Origin: Acidobacteriaceae bacterium | GTDB lineage: Bacteria > Acidobacteriota > Terriglobia > Terriglobales > Acidobacteriaceae | Length of the DNA stretch: 46,871 bases | Direction: 5' to 3' | Assembly: GCA_003151335.1 (NCBI GenBank) | Contig: PLXE01000084.1 | Coordinates: 37,568-84,438 of the forward strand | Shown: piece by piece, positions 19,968 to 28,238 of the stretch | Layout: each line of letters opens with the position of its first letter | How positions within the stretch are numbered: the first letter of the stretch is position 1 | Made by a program: the position numbers and the translations under genes | Notes under the pieces: model-generated | Databases searched by the model: none | Told to the model about the DNA's origin: nothing | Seen by the model: the letters and a program-made list of their open reading frames with translations, nothing else

Positions 19968-21764
19968 CTACTCTTCGGGCGGAGTTTGCTCCGCCTTCTC
20001 CTTTGCGTCCTTCTCTGCCGCTTCGGCGCCGGGCATGATGTTGGTCAGCGGCGCCCGGCGCTGCTCTTCCAGCTCCGGATGCGGCAAGGGCTTGCGCGGC
20101 AGCATCTGGTCGCGCATGGCGGTGTTGTACACAAAAATGGCTTCCACCACCGCCGCCTGCGCCAAGTCCTCCGGTTGCAGACGCTCGTAGGTGTCCATGT
20201 TCGAGTGGTGCGTGCGTGAGCCGTAATCGAGCGGGTCTTGGATGAACTGGAATCCCGGAATGCCGACCGCATCGAAGGCTTCGTGGTCGGTGCCTCCGGT
20301 ATTGCGCATGGTCAGGCTGGTGACGCCCAGGTCCTTCAGCGGCTCAATCCACTGCGCGAAGATGGGCGCGATGGCCGCATTCTCCTGCAGATAAACGCCG
20401 CGGATTTTTCCCGTGCCGTTGTCCACGTTGAAGTAGCCGGAGATCTTCTGCTGATCGGGTTTGAGCGGCACCGGGCCGGCAGGTTTGCGTATCCACTCCG
20501 GCAGCTTGAGCTGATCGGGAGCGGTGGACAGCGGCACGTTGCCGAAATGCTGTTTGACGTACCCGTAGGAACCGAACTCACCTTCTTCCTCGCCGGTCCA
20601 CAACGCCACGCGGATGGTGCGGCGTGGCTTCACTTGCAGCGTGTTGAGGATGCGCATCACCTCCATGGCGACAACCGTGCCTGCGCCATTGTCGGTCGCA
20701 CCGGTACCAGAAGCCCACGAATCCAGATGCCCGCCTACCATCACAACTTCGTCCTTCAGCTTCGGATCGGCGCCGGGGATTTCGGCAACGGTGTCGTACC
20801 TGTGCTCGTGATCGCCGGTGAATTTGGTGTCCACGTTCATTTCGATGGTGACCGGGACGCGCGCCTTCAACAGCCGGTACACGCGCCCATAATTTTCGAT
20901 GGCCATTACCACCACGGGAAGCGGATTGGCGTGCTCGCGCTGGTACGCCTCCCAGCCAAAGCCGGCGCCGCTGTCGTCGAAGATGGTGCCGCCAGAGCCT
21001 CCACCATCACGGCCGTCGCGGCTTGGCGTTATTGCCGCCAGCGCGTGTTCGTCCGCCAGAAACTGTCCGACCTTCCGGCGCAACGCCAGGCGCTTCATGT
21101 ACTGCTCGATGAAGTCCGGGCCGCGCGGCTTGAGCGGGTACTCGGTAAGCTTCTTCAGTTCGGCGTCGTCGAGGCGCGCGAAGAGCGGCTTATCGACGGA
21201 AGACACGTCTCGCATGGCGCCATACAGCACGATCTTTCCGGCCAGTTTGCCCTTGTACTGGTCGAGGTCTTTGGCGTCCTTGACGTCAATCCAAATCGCC
21301 GGCGCATTGATCGCGCCATTCGTCGCCGGAGACCACGGGGCTGACTGGGCGATGAATATCGCGGTGTCGGGCGCCGTCATGCGGACCCAGGTATTGAGTT
21401 GCTGCCAACCCATGCCGAACTCGCCCCAGTCCTCGAGGTGCGCATTGCTGCAGCCCATCGCGGTGAACTGATCGCGCGTCCACTCGTTGGCGCGCTTCAG
21501 GTTGGCCGAGCCGGTCAAGCGCGGTCCGATGTCGTCGTCCAGCGCGGAGGCATATTCCATCACATGGGAGTGGCCCAGACCTTCGTCGCGAATTCGCTGG
21601 TACATGCCGTAATCAAGCGTTTCGCGCTGCGGTTGAGGTAGGGCATAGGACGGCTGATTCGCATCGCCAGCCGCGGTTTTGGCTTTGTTGGCTGCGGCGG
21701 CGGAGAGAGTAAGAGCGAAAGTAATTAGGAGAGACAGGCAGGCACGCAAGGATCGATATGGCAT
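19968..21764 (-). CDS. M28-family zinc aminopeptidase with PA domain, exported
   Basis: After a signal peptide (LSLLITFALTLSAAAANKAK) the 598-residue protein contains a protease-associated (PA) insert around 155-290 (APAIWIDVKDAKDLDQYKGK; GKIVLYGAM). The M28 catalytic core follows: H346 and D348 in GGHLDSW, bridging D358 in TDNGAGT, and the E392/E393 pair in GEEEGEFGS. A later ligand His lies in GGTDHEAF. Enzymes of this kind remove N-terminal residues from peptides outside the cytoplasm. A short palindrome (GAAAGT-GAA-ACTTTC) lies about 20 bp upstream of the start at 21783-21797 and could be an operator. Confidence 0.93.
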   Translation of the reverse strand: MPYRSLRACLSLLITFALTLSAAAANKAKTAAGDANQPSYALPQPQRETLDYGMYQRIRDEGLGHSHVMEYASALDDDIGPRLTGSANLKRANEWTRDQFTAMGCSNAHLEDWGEFGMGWQQLNTWVRMTAPDTAIFIAQSAPWSPATNGAINAPAIWIDVKDAKDLDQYKGKLAGKIVLYGAMRDVSSVDKPLFARLDDAELKKLTEYPLKPRGPDFIEQYMKRLALRRKVGQFLADEHALAAITPSRDGRDGGGSGGTIFDDSGAGFGWEAYQREHANPLPVVVMAIENYGRVYRLLKARVPVTIEMNVDTKFTGDHEHRYDTVAEIPGADPKLKDEVVMVGGHLDSWASGTGATDNGAGTVVAMEVMRILNTLQVKPRRTIRVALWTGEEEGEFGSYGYVKQHFGNVPLSTAPDQLKLPEWIRKPAGPVPLKPDQQKISGYFNVDNGTGKIRGVYLQENAAIAPIFAQWIEPLKDLGVTSLTMRNTGGTDHEAFDAVGIPGFQFIQDPLDYGSRTHHSNMDTYERLQPEDLAQAAVVEAIFVYNTAMRDQMLPRKPLPHPELEEQRRAPLTNIMPGAEAAEKDAKEKAEQTPPEE

Positions 21765-22062
21765 CGGCGGAAGGGCTCCATTCGAAAGTGAAACTTTCCA
21801 ATGTTGCAGAGTACCAGATGAGAAAACACCGCACCATGCGTGCTCATGTCCGATGCTGGGATCGTGTATCGGTGCTCACCCTGGGGCCCCAGGCCTCTTT
21901 TCCCACCGGCGGAAACTCCTTCCTTCGGCGTACGAATTCGCTTGCCAAATCACGAAACCGTATTACTATCCCTTCACCGGAATTTGGGGTCTGGATTAAC
22001 TCGGCGCGCCTCCGGGTCCGCCGCTTGCCTTCAGTTGTAACAACCTTACGAGGGACAAGAAC

Positions 22063-23472
22063 ATGAGCCTTGCATCGGTCTCCCTAGCTCCCATGCTGTC
22101 CACCCTCTTCTTCTTGACGATTACCGGCCTGTCGCTGACCGCGATATTGCTGGCCGTCCAACCGCTGTGGAAACGACACGCGCACCTGGTCGTGGCCGGC
22201 AGTGTAACGTTAGCCGTCTGTTTTCTGGCGCTCCCGGCCGCGCAGGCAACCGACGTGGTGATCATCAACGGCGCTGGTTGCCAGGTGACCGAGGAGGATG
22301 CGGTAGGCATTTTCCTGCACAACGATCTGTATCTGCGCATCGACTTCACCGATTCCCATTGGCGGTTCGGGTTGCGCAACCAGGGTATGAAGGGCCTCAG
22401 CCTGGTCGATGTCGGGGTGCAGGCGGCACAGTTCACCACCAAGCAGTACATCATCAAGCACGCTGGGCTGGCGGACATGTTCGTTCCCTACGACGACCGC
22501 AGCCATACCTACTACGACATGTCGTTCGGCAATAACCGAATGGACCAAATCGATGCCGCCGATCTGCCGGCGCAGAATGGCGCACTGGTTTTTCTGCGGA
22601 CATCGACGGGCGGCCACTACGTGCGCGATAGCGTACCCAAAGTCGCGGTGGAATGCCGCGAGGTGGGAGTGGGATGGCTGTGCAAGGAGCCCGGTCACCA
22701 CGTGCGCAGGCGCATCCACGACGTTGTGATCTGGGCCGTTTACGACGCCTTCAACTACGACTACATCATCCAATACACCTTCCACGAGGACGGCGGCATC
22801 AGCTTCCGTGATGGCGCCACCGGCTACAACCTTCCCGGCGGTACATCCAAGCCCCACGTGCACAACCCATTCTGGCGGGTGAGCACCAAGCTCTTTAATC
22901 GGACCGATAACCAGGCCTTGGAGTTCGTTCACGTCGAGGATTCCCAAGGTTATATCGCCACCGATTCCGAGCTGCCGATTCCCACCGAGACAAGCGTGGA
23001 CTGGAACCCGCTACAATTCAGCAGCGTTATGATCCAGAGTGCAACCCAGACCAACGACTATGGACATCTGATGGGCTATGAGTTCCTGCCCGGCGATCGC
23101 ACCGGGACAGGCCGGTTTTCGCAGCGTTCTCAGGACCAGGAAATGTGGACGCAGCACGACGAGTATCTGACCAACGATAACCCGGGCGAAGACGGCAGCG
23201 GCTCGGGCACCAACAACTGGCGCTACACCTGGTATTCGCCTGACAATTATCTACTGAACTACCTCAATGGCCAGCCGCTGGGCGGGACCGGCGACGGAAT
23301 CGTGCTGTGGTACATCTCCTCGGTGCACCACGAGCCCACCGATGCTGACAACCAGCAAGGCTCCGGCAACCGTACCGGCATCACCCTGATCCACTGGGCC
23401 GGCTTCGACATGGAGCCGCACAATCTGTTTGACTACAATCCGCTCGGCGGTCCACCTAACTGCGGGCAATAG
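22063..23472 (+). CDS. Minimal copper amine oxidase (TPQ quinoprotein), membrane-anchored
   Basis: The protein would oxidise primary amines to aldehydes, with release of ammonia and hydrogen peroxide. Two N-terminal hydrophobic helices (about 10-60) are followed by a catalytic domain only. Motifs in copper amine oxidase order: LADMFVPYDD (conserved Tyr Y143), YYDMS with candidate catalytic base D152, AFNYDYI with the N-Y-D/E-Y topaquinone site (Y232), HVH copper ligands H265 and H267, and SSVHHEP giving the third copper His (H422 or H423). The ending GFDMEPHNLFDYNPLGG matches the family's final GFxLxPxxFFxxNP. Spacing from the HxH to the third His (155) is close to that of characterised enzymes. 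At 469 residues it lacks the N2/N3 domains of the usual 640-750-residue enzymes. The family call is from remembered motifs, not a search. Confidence 0.85.
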   Translation: MSLASVSLAPMLSTLFFLTITGLSLTAILLAVQPLWKRHAHLVVAGSVTLAVCFLALPAAQATDVVIINGAGCQVTEEDAVGIFLHNDLYLRIDFTDSHWRFGLRNQGMKGLSLVDVGVQAAQFTTKQYIIKHAGLADMFVPYDDRSHTYYDMSFGNNRMDQIDAADLPAQNGALVFLRTSTGGHYVRDSVPKVAVECREVGVGWLCKEPGHHVRRRIHDVVIWAVYDAFNYDYIIQYTFHEDGGISFRDGATGYNLPGGTSKPHVHNPFWRVSTKLFNRTDNQALEFVHVEDSQGYIATDSELPIPTETSVDWNPLQFSSVMIQSATQTNDYGHLMGYEFLPGDRTGTGRFSQRSQDQEMWTQHDEYLTNDNPGEDGSGSGTNNWRYTWYSPDNYLLNYLNGQPLGGTGDGIVLWYISSVHHEPTDADNQQGSGNRTGITLIHWAGFDMEPHNLFDYNPLGGPPNCGQ

Positions 23473-23526
23473 AGCGGCGCTACCGTGATCAGGGGCCGGC
23501 GCTGACGTGCTTAACTGCCCCGCTGG

Positions 23527-23685
23527 GTGCCCCACCCAAGCTTCCTTTGCTTGGGTGGGATAGTTCTGCACATCACATGCACCCGATCCACGAGTCCGCC
23601 AACCGATTTCCTCATTCTTCCATTGGGGCGCTGGGAGGTTAAACGAAAAATCCTCATCCAAGCAACACCGGCTTGGATGGGGCAC
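23527..23685. repeat. MITE-like palindromic element, 159 bp
   Basis: The element is bounded by 15-bp inverted repeats, GTGCCCCACCCAAGC at 23527-23541 and GCTTGGATGGGGCAC at 23671-23685 (one mismatch). Each end also forms its own hairpin: CCCAAG with CTTGGG at the left and ATCCAAGC with GCTTGGAT at the right. A near-identical left-end hairpin occurs in reverse orientation at 26897-26930. It contains no gene and lies between two exported-protein genes. Confidence 0.75.
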
Positions 23686-23810
23686 GCTCTACATTTCAGG
23701 CTGGGCCCCGCGGCGCACAACTAGTCGCAACCAGCAACTTTTCGCAGTGGTCAAAAGGAGACAGTTAATCGTCGCTCCTGCACCTACTCTGTAAGCTGAG
23801 GAAAATACCA

Positions 23811-24527
23811 ATGAAAGCGTTTACAACTCTCGGAGCAGCAGTCCTGTTCCTGTCTCTCGGAACCATTGTTCCTGCCTTCGCGCAGGAGACGCAACAAGAG
23901 GCCAAGCCGGCACAGCAAGAGAAGCAGGCCAAGCCGGCGCAGCAAGCCAAGCCCGCAGCGCAGCAAGAGAAGCAAGCCAAGCCCGCAGCGCAGCAAGAGA
24001 AGCAGGCCAAGCCAGCGGCGCAGCAAGAGAAGCAGGCCAAGCCCGCAGCGCAGCAAGAGAAGCAGGCCAAGCCAGCGGCGCAGCAACAGAAGCAGGCCAA
24101 GCCCGCAGCGCAGCAACAGAAGCAGGCCAACAAGCCAGCACAGCAGGAGCCACAGACCAAGCAGGCAAACCAGGAACCCGGTAAGCCCGCAGGGCAGCAA
24201 CCTGCTCATCAGCGGAGCGCGGCCGAAGAGCAGAGGCAACGCGCCGTGCCGGCACTGCGGCTGAGTGCCAGAGCCAGCGTTCGCATACCTGAGGAGCACT
24301 TCCGTGCCAATTTTGGTGAAGGGCACCGGTTCGTGATCAGCCAACCAGTGATGGTCGGCGGGTACTCTCGCTTCCAGTACAGCGGTTTTTGGTTCGGATT
24401 TGTTGAGCCGTGGCCGGAGGGCTGGTATTACAGCGATGACGTTTACGTTGACTACGTCGATGGCGATTATTTCCTATTTAACCCGTTTTATCCCGGGGTT
24501 CGCGTCGCGATCGTGTTCGTGCCATAA
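23811..24527 (+). CDS. Exported protein with Lys/Gln/Pro/Ala tandem repeats and conserved C-terminal domain
   Basis: A signal peptide (MKAFTTLGAAVLFLSLGTIV, cleavage after AFA) is followed by about nine imperfect copies of a 10-residue unit KQAKPAAQQ(E/Q). A compact aromatic C-terminal domain follows: HFRANFGEGHRFVISQP, then YSDDVYVDYVDGDYFLFNP, ending GVRVAIVFVP. The repeat region is basic and unstructured, suitable for binding polyanions or spanning the cell wall. The C-terminal domain, with its DDVYVDYVDG signature, resembles one I recall from other acidobacterial exported proteins; its function is unknown. The ribosome site GAGGAAA precedes the ATG. Confidence 0.82.
   Translation: MKAFTTLGAAVLFLSLGTIVPAFAQETQQEAKPAQQEKQAKPAQQAKPAAQQEKQAKPAAQQEKQAKPAAQQEKQAKPAAQQEKQAKPAAQQQKQAKPAAQQQKQANKPAQQEPQTKQANQEPGKPAGQQPAHQRSAAEEQRQRAVPALRLSARASVRIPEEHFRANFGEGHRFVISQPVMVGGYSRFQYSGFWFGFVEPWPEGWYYSDDVYVDYVDGDYFLFNPFYPGVRVAIVFVP
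23918..24130. repeat. 30-bp in-frame tandem repeats
   Basis: The unit AAGCAGGCCAAGCCCGCAGC followed by GCAGCAAGAG is repeated about seven times with a 30-bp period and few substitutions. It encodes the KQAKPAAQQE decapeptide. Near identity at DNA level indicates recent expansion by slippage, so copy number probably varies between strains. Confidence 0.9.
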
Positions 24528-24599
24528 CGCCCGCTGAATCCTCCTCCGGCGTCGGCAGAGGGCCGGCGTCACTGAAGCACGCGCGAAAGAGGGCCAACT

Positions 24600-25445
24600 A
24601 TGTTCAATTCAGGCTCAGGCTCATTGGTTCGCACCGGACGGATTCCGGTGCTGGTGCTGGTGTTGGTAGTAGCGGCCATCCTTTCGGGATGCAGTTCCAA
24701 GCAGGAACAGGCGCTGGATCAGGCCAAGAAGCAGGCGGCTGCAACCGGCCAGGCGCAGCAGGTGGTTTCTGTGGACAAGGACGGGACCACGACGACAACA
24801 GTGGTGCAGCCTCCGGCGACCGGGCAGACCAGCGGGGAGATAACGACGACGGTGACACCGCCCACGGCTGGAGCGCCCGTTCCAGCACCCTCGGGACCGA
24901 CGGTTTCCGCGGTGCCGCAACCGGTCAGCGTGAGCATTCCGGCGGGCACGATGCTGACGATCCGGATCGATCAGCGCATCAGCGTAAAAACCAGCCGCGC
25001 CGGGGACACGTTTACCGGCGAGGTGGTGGACCCGGTGCTGGCCGGCGACAACAGTGTGCTGGTGCCCAAGGGTGCGCTGGTGGGTGGCGTGGTGGATGTG
25101 GCGCATCGCCGAGGACACTTCAAAGGCAGATCGCTGCTGGAGTTGCGGTTGACCTCATTGACGCTGAATGGGACGCAGTATCCACTGACCACGCGTGACC
25201 TGGCGCGCAGCAAGAAGGGCAAGGGCAGACGTTCTACGGCCTTGATTGCCGGAGGGGCGGGGATGGGCATGCTGGTGGGTGGCGTGGCCACCGGCGGCGT
25301 AGGCCTGGTGGTGGGCGGCCTGGTGGGTGGTGGCGCTGGAACCGCCGCCGCGGGTTTGACCGGCAACCGGGACATCGACATACCGGCGGAGGCGATTGTG
25401 CGCTTCAGGCTGGCGGACGATCTGGTGGTACAGCCGGAGCAGTAG
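24600..25445 (+). CDS. Putative lipoprotein with beta-rich domain and glycine-zipper segment
   Basis: The N-terminal hydrophobic stretch ends in a lipobox, AAILSGC-SS, so Cys31 or its neighbour is probably lipidated. A Thr/Val/Pro-rich linker (to about 110) leads to a beta-rich domain starting SIPAGTMLTIRIDQRISVKT and continuing GDTFTGEVVDPVLAGDNSVL, VPKGALVGGVVD and SLLELRLTSLTLNGTQYPL. This pattern of 'rxxxGxxfxgxvxxpv...vlvPkGaxvxGxV' resembles VirB10/TrbI-type barrels. A glycine-rich segment (GGAGMGMLVGGVATGGVGLV and onward) follows, like glycine-zipper membrane motifs. It was probably anchored in the envelope. AGAGGG lies before the ATG. Confidence 0.78.
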   Translation: MFNSGSGSLVRTGRIPVLVLVLVVAAILSGCSSKQEQALDQAKKQAAATGQAQQVVSVDKDGTTTTTVVQPPATGQTSGEITTTVTPPTAGAPVPAPSGPTVSAVPQPVSVSIPAGTMLTIRIDQRISVKTSRAGDTFTGEVVDPVLAGDNSVLVPKGALVGGVVDVAHRRGHFKGRSLLELRLTSLTLNGTQYPLTTRDLARSKKGKGRRSTALIAGGAGMGMLVGGVATGGVGLVVGGLVGGGAGTAAAGLTGNRDIDIPAEAIVRFRLADDLVVQPEQ

Positions 25446-25557
25446 TGTGAACGGGCCCTGGCACAAGGCTTTCAACTGGAGCTGTGGATTGGGATCAAGC
25501 CATGTGATGCTTATAGAGGCTGATTGCCCCTTCGCTGCATCTATATGAGCAGCAATC

Positions 25558-26310
25558 ATGGAAACCCCAGTTCAGGAGCGCACGCCTGTCGAGCGGCAGA
25601 TGTTCACCGCCCGCATAAGCCGGTCCATTCTGCTGTCGCTGCAGACCAAGCATCTCGAGCTTAGCGTCGAGGGGATGGACGAATTCCGTTTCGTTCCCGG
25701 GCAGTTTGTCTCGATCAAGCAGCCCCGGCCCGATGGCAAAGAGCACACCCGCGCGTACTCCATCGCTTCGCCGCCGCGCCAGAACGCCACCTTCGATCTG
25801 TGCCTCAACCGTGTGGAGGAGGGCTTCCTTTCCAACTGGCTGTGCGATCTGCCGGAAGGCGCGACCGTCCAGTTTCACGGCCCGCACGGCCTTTTCACTT
25901 TGCGCGAGCCGCGCAAGGACGCAGTCTTCATCGCCACCGGGACCGGCATTGCGCCCATCCGCGGCATCATTCATTGGCTGTTCGAGAAGCCGGAACGCAA
26001 TCGCGGCCACGAATATTGGCTAGTCTTCGGTACGCGCTACGACCACAGCCTCTACTACCGCGACGAGTTCGAGCGCATCGCGCGCGACAACCCAAACTTC
26101 CACTACGTGCCCACGCTCAGCCGCTGCGGCGAGCTTTGGACCGGCTGCCGCGGCTATGTGCAAGACCACGTGCGCGAAATCGTCGCCGGCCGCAGCGACC
26201 TGCAGGCGTACATCTGCGGCCTGCATCAGATGGTGGACGCCAATCGTAAGCTGCTCAAAGAAGACCTGGGCTGGGACCGCAAGCAGATCGTGTTCGAGCG
26301 CTACGACTAA
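25558..26310 (+). CDS. Ferredoxin-NADP(+) reductase-like flavoprotein
   Basis: The 250-residue protein has the ferredoxin-reductase fold in order: the FAD-binding barrel with PGQFVSIKQP and RAYSIASPP (the RxYS motif), EEGFLSNWL at the start of the phosphate-binding helix, then the NAD(P) domain with IATGTGIAPIRGIIHWL. The C-terminal motif AYICGLHQMVDANRKLL is of the 'YxCG' type. It moves electrons between NAD(P)H and a small carrier or oxygenase partner. No iron-sulfur domain is fused and no oxygenase is adjacent, so the partner is unknown. Confidence 0.9.
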   Translation: METPVQERTPVERQMFTARISRSILLSLQTKHLELSVEGMDEFRFVPGQFVSIKQPRPDGKEHTRAYSIASPPRQNATFDLCLNRVEEGFLSNWLCDLPEGATVQFHGPHGLFTLREPRKDAVFIATGTGIAPIRGIIHWLFEKPERNRGHEYWLVFGTRYDHSLYYRDEFERIARDNPNFHYVPTLSRCGELWTGCRGYVQDHVREIVAGRSDLQAYICGLHQMVDANRKLLKEDLGWDRKQIVFERYD

Positions 26311-26359
26311 CTAAAATCTTGCCCTTGCAACCGGGCTGCGCAATGAATGAAGATGAGCT

Positions 26360-26890
26360 ATGGGCCGTCTTGCCGTCGTCGCTGCTTGCCTGCTTCTGAT
26401 TTCGTCGGGATCGCTCGCGCAGGACTGGAAACAGGTGCGCAAGGCCGACGAGGCAAAGTGGGCGAAAGAGACCAGACTCGGTCCCGGAACCATCCATAAG
26501 CTGTGGCGCCAGGCCTCGCGCTCTGCCAATGAGAAAGACGATGACTCGCGCATCGCCGACATGGACGTGGAGGGTCTCGCCGAGCGAAATCAGGTCCTGC
26601 TGGTCACCTACACGGGAGAGAAAAATTGCCTTACTCTCACCGTCTTCCGGCAATACTCGGCGACAACATTTTCCAAGGTGTGGTCAGTGGAGCAAGGTCC
26701 CGATGGCCAGGGATTCTGCGATAGCCCGTTCGGCAACGCCAGTGCCGATGTGGTGAAAAGTGTGATCGAGGTGCGCGTGCCGCAGGCCCCGAACGCCTCC
26801 AACGGATACGCCAACTACGCGGTTTTCGATTACGAATGGAACGGTATCACCTACCGCTTCACGGGCAAGCGAGCCGAGCAGGGCCGGTAA
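26360..26890 (+). CDS. Exported protein of unknown function (176 aa)
   Basis: A signal peptide (MGRLAVVAACLLLISSGSLA, cleavage after LAQ or SLA) is followed by a charged segment (DWKQVRKADEAKWAKETRLG) and a beta-rich domain with ERNQVLLVTYTGEKNCLTLT, and a second Cys in GFCDSPFG. The two Cys could pair. It ends in YAVFDYEWNGITYRFTGKRA. No family was recognised. It lies 49 bp after the reductase gene on the same strand. Confidence 0.68.
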   Translation: MGRLAVVAACLLLISSGSLAQDWKQVRKADEAKWAKETRLGPGTIHKLWRQASRSANEKDDDSRIADMDVEGLAERNQVLLVTYTGEKNCLTLTVFRQYSATTFSKVWSVEQGPDGQGFCDSPFGNASADVVKSVIEVRVPQAPNASNGYANYAVFDYEWNGITYRFTGKRAEQGR

Positions 26891-26896
26891 CTACGT

Positions 26897-26930
26897 CCCA
26901 CCCAAGCAAAGGAAGCTTGGGTTGGGCACC
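26897..26930. repeat. Solo copy of the 23527 repeat, inverted
   Basis: The reverse complement of this stretch matches the left end of the element at 23527 over 34 bp with one difference (GTGCCCAACCCAAGC versus GTGCCCCACCCAAGC), including the CTTCCTTTG loop. It forms a hairpin just after the stop of the exported protein ending at 26890, and may act as its transcript end. Confidence 0.78.
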
Positions 26931-26961
26931 CGGCAGCGAATGCACGACGAGGTGCACTACG

Positions 26962-27594
26962 ATGATTTTCGGAAAGCGTTTGGGATGTGTCTTACTTCTT
27001 CCTTTTTGGCTGGTGCTGAGTGTAGTTGGGCAACCTGGAGGCGTCCCTGCGGACATGAAGGATCGTGTTCTTGATCTCCTCTTTCGGTCGGATGCCGTCT
27101 CGTCACCATTCCTTTCGAAGATGACACTGCGATATGGTGATTCGGATACCCAATTGGTCGTACTGACCTATTCTGTTTATCCCGTCCACCCTCGGGGGCA
27201 AGCTGAGCTTATCAGTTACACGGTTACCGGGATGGGTAGTGACAACCTCTCGCAGTTCGTTTCGAAAATGGTCGCTCAAAATCCAAATGTCACAGACCAG
27301 GGGATTGCGGCCAAGTTGAAAGTAGTCGTTAAGCGTTCGCCCATCGGCTACGAAGCCTTGAGAAGTTTCCTTGACGAGCTGAAGGCTATTCGGATATCGC
27401 CGATGTTGGCGAGCCGGGTAGCTGTCGATGAGTATTCTGAATATGAGTTCTGGTATGACGCCGGGCAGGAATCCGTGCACTACAGGGTCACTGGTCCATT
27501 TAAGAACACTCCCCAAGATGAACTTGTGCAGTGGATGATCAGATTTAGAACGAGTGTGCCTGAGTTGATAAGCACTGCCTCTGCAAAGCCATGA
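26962..27594 (+). CDS. Exported protein of unknown function (210 aa)
   Basis: The start is the ATG at 26962, preceded by CGAGGTG; a longer frame from 26836 runs through the repeat and the end of the previous gene. A signal peptide (MIFGKRLGCVLLLPFWLVLS, cleavage near VVG) leads to a mixed alpha/beta domain (FLSKMTLRYGDSDTQLVVLT; ISYTVTGMGSDNLSQFVSKM) with no recognised motif. GC content is lower than in the flanking genes, which may indicate transfer. Confidence 0.65.
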   Translation: MIFGKRLGCVLLLPFWLVLSVVGQPGGVPADMKDRVLDLLFRSDAVSSPFLSKMTLRYGDSDTQLVVLTYSVYPVHPRGQAELISYTVTGMGSDNLSQFVSKMVAQNPNVTDQGIAAKLKVVVKRSPIGYEALRSFLDELKAIRISPMLASRVAVDEYSEYEFWYDAGQESVHYRVTGPFKNTPQDELVQWMIRFRTSVPELISTASAKP

Positions 27595-27701
27595 AATCCC
27601 CATTCGCGCTACGTCGGCCTAGTGCCCCAGGTTCGCGTCCGTCTTTTGGCGCTAACCTGGGCAGAGGAAGGTTCGGGCCGGCCCACCGGACACTTGGCAA
27701 G

Positions 27702-28214
27702 TTACTCGTCCCCTCTGTCCGCCTTGCGGCGCGCGCGCTCCGCTTGCGAAGCCTCACGCCGGCGCAGAGCCCCTTCGTAACGCCGCTTTTCCTCCTCGGT
27801 TTCAGGAACCACGGGCGCTATCTTTAGCCGTCTGCCGTGCCGGTCCACGGCGACGAACGTGAGATACGCGGTCGCGACCTTCTGGCGCGAGGCGGAGATG
27901 TAGTTTTCCACCATGACCCGGACGCCAATTTCCATCGAAGTATTGAATACACGATTGACCGAAGACTGCAGGACCACCATGTCGCCCACGTGCACCGGCA
28001 CCAGAAAGTCGATGTGGTCCATGGAAGCGGTCACGGCGTAGGAGTGCGAGTGGCGATGCGCCGCCAGGGCGCCGGCAAGATCGATCCAGTGCATCAAGCG
28101 GCCGCCCAACAGCGCGCCCAGCGGGTTGGTGTCATTGGGCAACACGAGCTCGATCATTTCCGATTTCGAGTCGCTCACCGGTCTCGGTCGCAGATTGCCG
28201 TCGTTCTGTTCCAT
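27702..28214 (-). CDS. Acyl-CoA thioesterase, hotdog fold (YciA/BACH-like)
   Basis: The 170-residue protein has the hotdog thioesterase pattern: MIELVLPNDTNPLGALLGGR with the N-x-x-G-x-x-x-G(G) core, LMHWIDLAGALAAHRHSHSY with the catalytic Asp on the hot-dog helix, MDHIDFLVPVHVGDMVVLQS, and the later TAYLTFVAVD strand. It hydrolyses acyl-CoA to free acid and CoA. A basic tail (RRYEGALRRREASQAERARR) is unusual in length for the family. AAGGAAC lies before the ATG. Confidence 0.92.
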   Translation of the reverse strand: MEQNDGNLRPRPVSDSKSEMIELVLPNDTNPLGALLGGRLMHWIDLAGALAAHRHSHSYAVTASMDHIDFLVPVHVGDMVVLQSSVNRVFNTSMEIGVRVMVENYISASRQKVATAYLTFVAVDRHGRRLKIAPVVPETEEEKRRYEGALRRREASQAERARRKADRGDE

Positions 28215-28238
28215 GGTGTTCCTTGTGGAATGTTGGTT

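Noticed and set aside
20238-21344. 368-codon plus-strand frame opposite the M28 peptidase
   Set aside because: It lies antisense within a gene with complete catalytic motifs, and its composition (Arg, Gly, Val, His) is that of a shadow frame.
23918-24130. CRISPR-like regular repeat
   Set aside because: The 30-bp units are contiguous with no spacers and lie in frame inside a signal-peptide-bearing gene; it is a coding tandem repeat.
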